Below, piece by piece: positions 4,279 through 5,082 of a DNA stretch of 5,082 nucleotides. The stretch is from Chrysiogenia bacterium (lineage in GTDB: Bacteria; JAGRBM01): the NCBI GenBank assembly GCA_020434085.1, contig JAGRBM010000041.1, positions 1-5,082 on the forward strand, given 5' to 3'. Within the stretch, counting starts at the first letter, position 1. Every line of letters starts with the position of its first letter. A model generated the notes under the pieces. The model searched no databases. It was not told the origin of the DNA and saw only the letters and a program-made list of their open reading frames with translations. The position numbers were made by a program, and so were the translations under genes.

Positions 4279-5082
4279 ATGGCAGATTCTGCATCGATCA
4301 AGCATGCGCAGGGATCCGAACCCGCTGCGCAGGACGCGGGTATCCCACGGTGGGAGCAGTTTGCCGACTACGCGCGAAAGAGCACGGACGAGCACCGCCG
4401 CTCCGAGCTCTTTTTGCAGGCCGCCAACCTGTGCGAGGACACCGACGGCGATCCCGCTCAGGCCGCCGCCCTCTACCGCGAGGCGCTGGAGGCCAACCCC
4501 CACGAGTCGGTCGCCCTGCTGGCGCTCGAGCGCATCTACCTGCACGAGTGCGACTGGACCTCGCTCTACCTGGTCTACGGCCTCCACGCCGAGGCCCTCG
4601 AAGCCGAAAACCGAAAGACCGCGCGCGCCGAGTTGCTGGGCAAGATGGCCCGCCTGGCGCGCGAGCGCCTGAGCGAGAAAGAACTCGCCGCCGTCTGCTA
4701 TGAAAATCTTCTCGATGCCACCCCCGGCGATCCCGAGGCGATCCGATTCCTGCTGACCCGTCACCAGGAATCGGGCGACCACGAGAGCATCGAGCGCGTG
4801 CTGAGCGTGCAGATCACCCGCGTCCCCGACGCCTCGGAACGCTCGGAGATGCAGCGCATCCTTGCCGAGACCATCGCGCGCGAAGAGCACCGCGCAGAGG
4901 AAGCCGCGCGCTACTTCAGCGAGGCCTGCGAGAGCGACCCGCTCAACCACGGCGCCTTCCAGGGGCTGCTGGGAACGCTACACGGCGTCTCGGACCCGAG
5001 CGCCCACGTCGATCTGTTTGCCCGCCGCGAGAAGGCGCTCGCCACCCTGCCCGTCAATCCCAATGTCGAGAACGCGCTCTTC
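4279..5082 (+). CDS. TPR-repeat protein, first 268 residues (C-terminus beyond window)
   Basis: This is a helical-repeat protein, probably a cytoplasmic scaffold or interaction module. The frame is open from ATG 4279 to the right edge. After a short disordered leader (1-23) the sequence is an array of helix pairs with TPR character. The clearest repeat is SELFLQAANLCEDTDGDP, then AAALYREALEANP, at about 42-74. Related pairs follow at about 77-110, 114-150 (AVCYENLLDATPGDP), 152-184 and 188-222 (AARYFSEACESDP). The A/Y/F/P spacing of the second helix recurs. It has no signal peptide, membrane segment or catalytic motif in the visible part. GGAG at 4268-4271, 7 bases upstream, fixes the start. 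Such long TPR proteins are common in myxobacteria-like genomes. It is divergent from def, and no partner is visible. The specific function is not recognisable. Confidence 0.85.
   Translation, partial: MADSASIKHAQGSEPAAQDAGIPRWEQFADYARKSTDEHRRSELFLQAANLCEDTDGDPAQAAALYREALEANPHESVALLALERIYLHECDWTSLYLVYGLHAEALEAENRKTARAELLGKMARLARERLSEKELAAVCYENLLDATPGDPEAIRFLLTRHQESGDHESIERVLSVQITRVPDASERSEMQRILAETIAREEHRAEEAARYFSEACESDPLNHGAFQGLLGTLHGVSDPSAHVDLFARREKALATLPVNPNVENALF

Noticed and set aside
4249-4950. 233-codon minus-strand open frame opposite the TPR gene
   Set aside because: It is low-complexity Leu/Ala/Gly/Val, lacks a supported start, and covers the predicted leader. The plus strand has an SD and recurrent TPR pattern.

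Overview
This window holds six protein-coding genes from a bacterial chromosome, two of them cut by the window edges. The DNA is GC-rich, with G or C at most third codon positions. The gene set (RadA, peptide deformylase, a PlsC-like acyltransferase paired with an atypical SDR, and a TPR-rich soluble protein) would suit a high-GC deltaproteobacterial-type lineage such as Myxococcota or a relative. That placement is an inference from protein style and is not firm. There are no tRNA or rRNA genes, CRISPR arrays, insertion sequences or other mobile-element signatures.

Layout from left to right. (1) Positions 1-1190, minus strand: the N-terminal 396 residues of the DNA-repair ATPase RadA; its C-terminus lies beyond the left edge. 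(2) Positions 1191-1403: a 213-bp divergent spacer with a perfect 8-bp dyad followed by TTTT, a second leader hairpin, and weak promoter-like boxes. (3) Positions 1404-3274, plus strand: a translationally coupled pair (ATGA overlap) encoding a lysophospholipid-acyltransferase-like protein and an extended-SDR-like protein whose catalytic Tyr position appears to be His. (4) Positions 3271-4049, minus strand: peptide deformylase (def) followed by a 65-residue DUF4177-like protein. The small gene converges on the SDR gene, and the two share one CTAG that supplies both stop codons. (5) Positions 4050-4278: a divergent promoter region with a good sigma70-type promoter facing each way. (6) Positions 4279-5082, plus strand: the first 268 residues of a TPR-repeat protein that runs off the right edge.

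How the genes work together. radA, def and the TPR gene look like independent transcription units. RadA acts in recombination and repair, and deformylase in N-terminal protein maturation. The acyltransferase/SDR pair is the only clear functional module; it probably acts on a lipid or a lipid-linked substrate, which the sequence does not identify. No striking new defence or mobile system is visible. The most interesting points are the SDR with altered cofactor and catalytic motifs coupled to an acyltransferase, the dyad/leader region upstream of that pair, and the stop-codon-sharing convergent junction.
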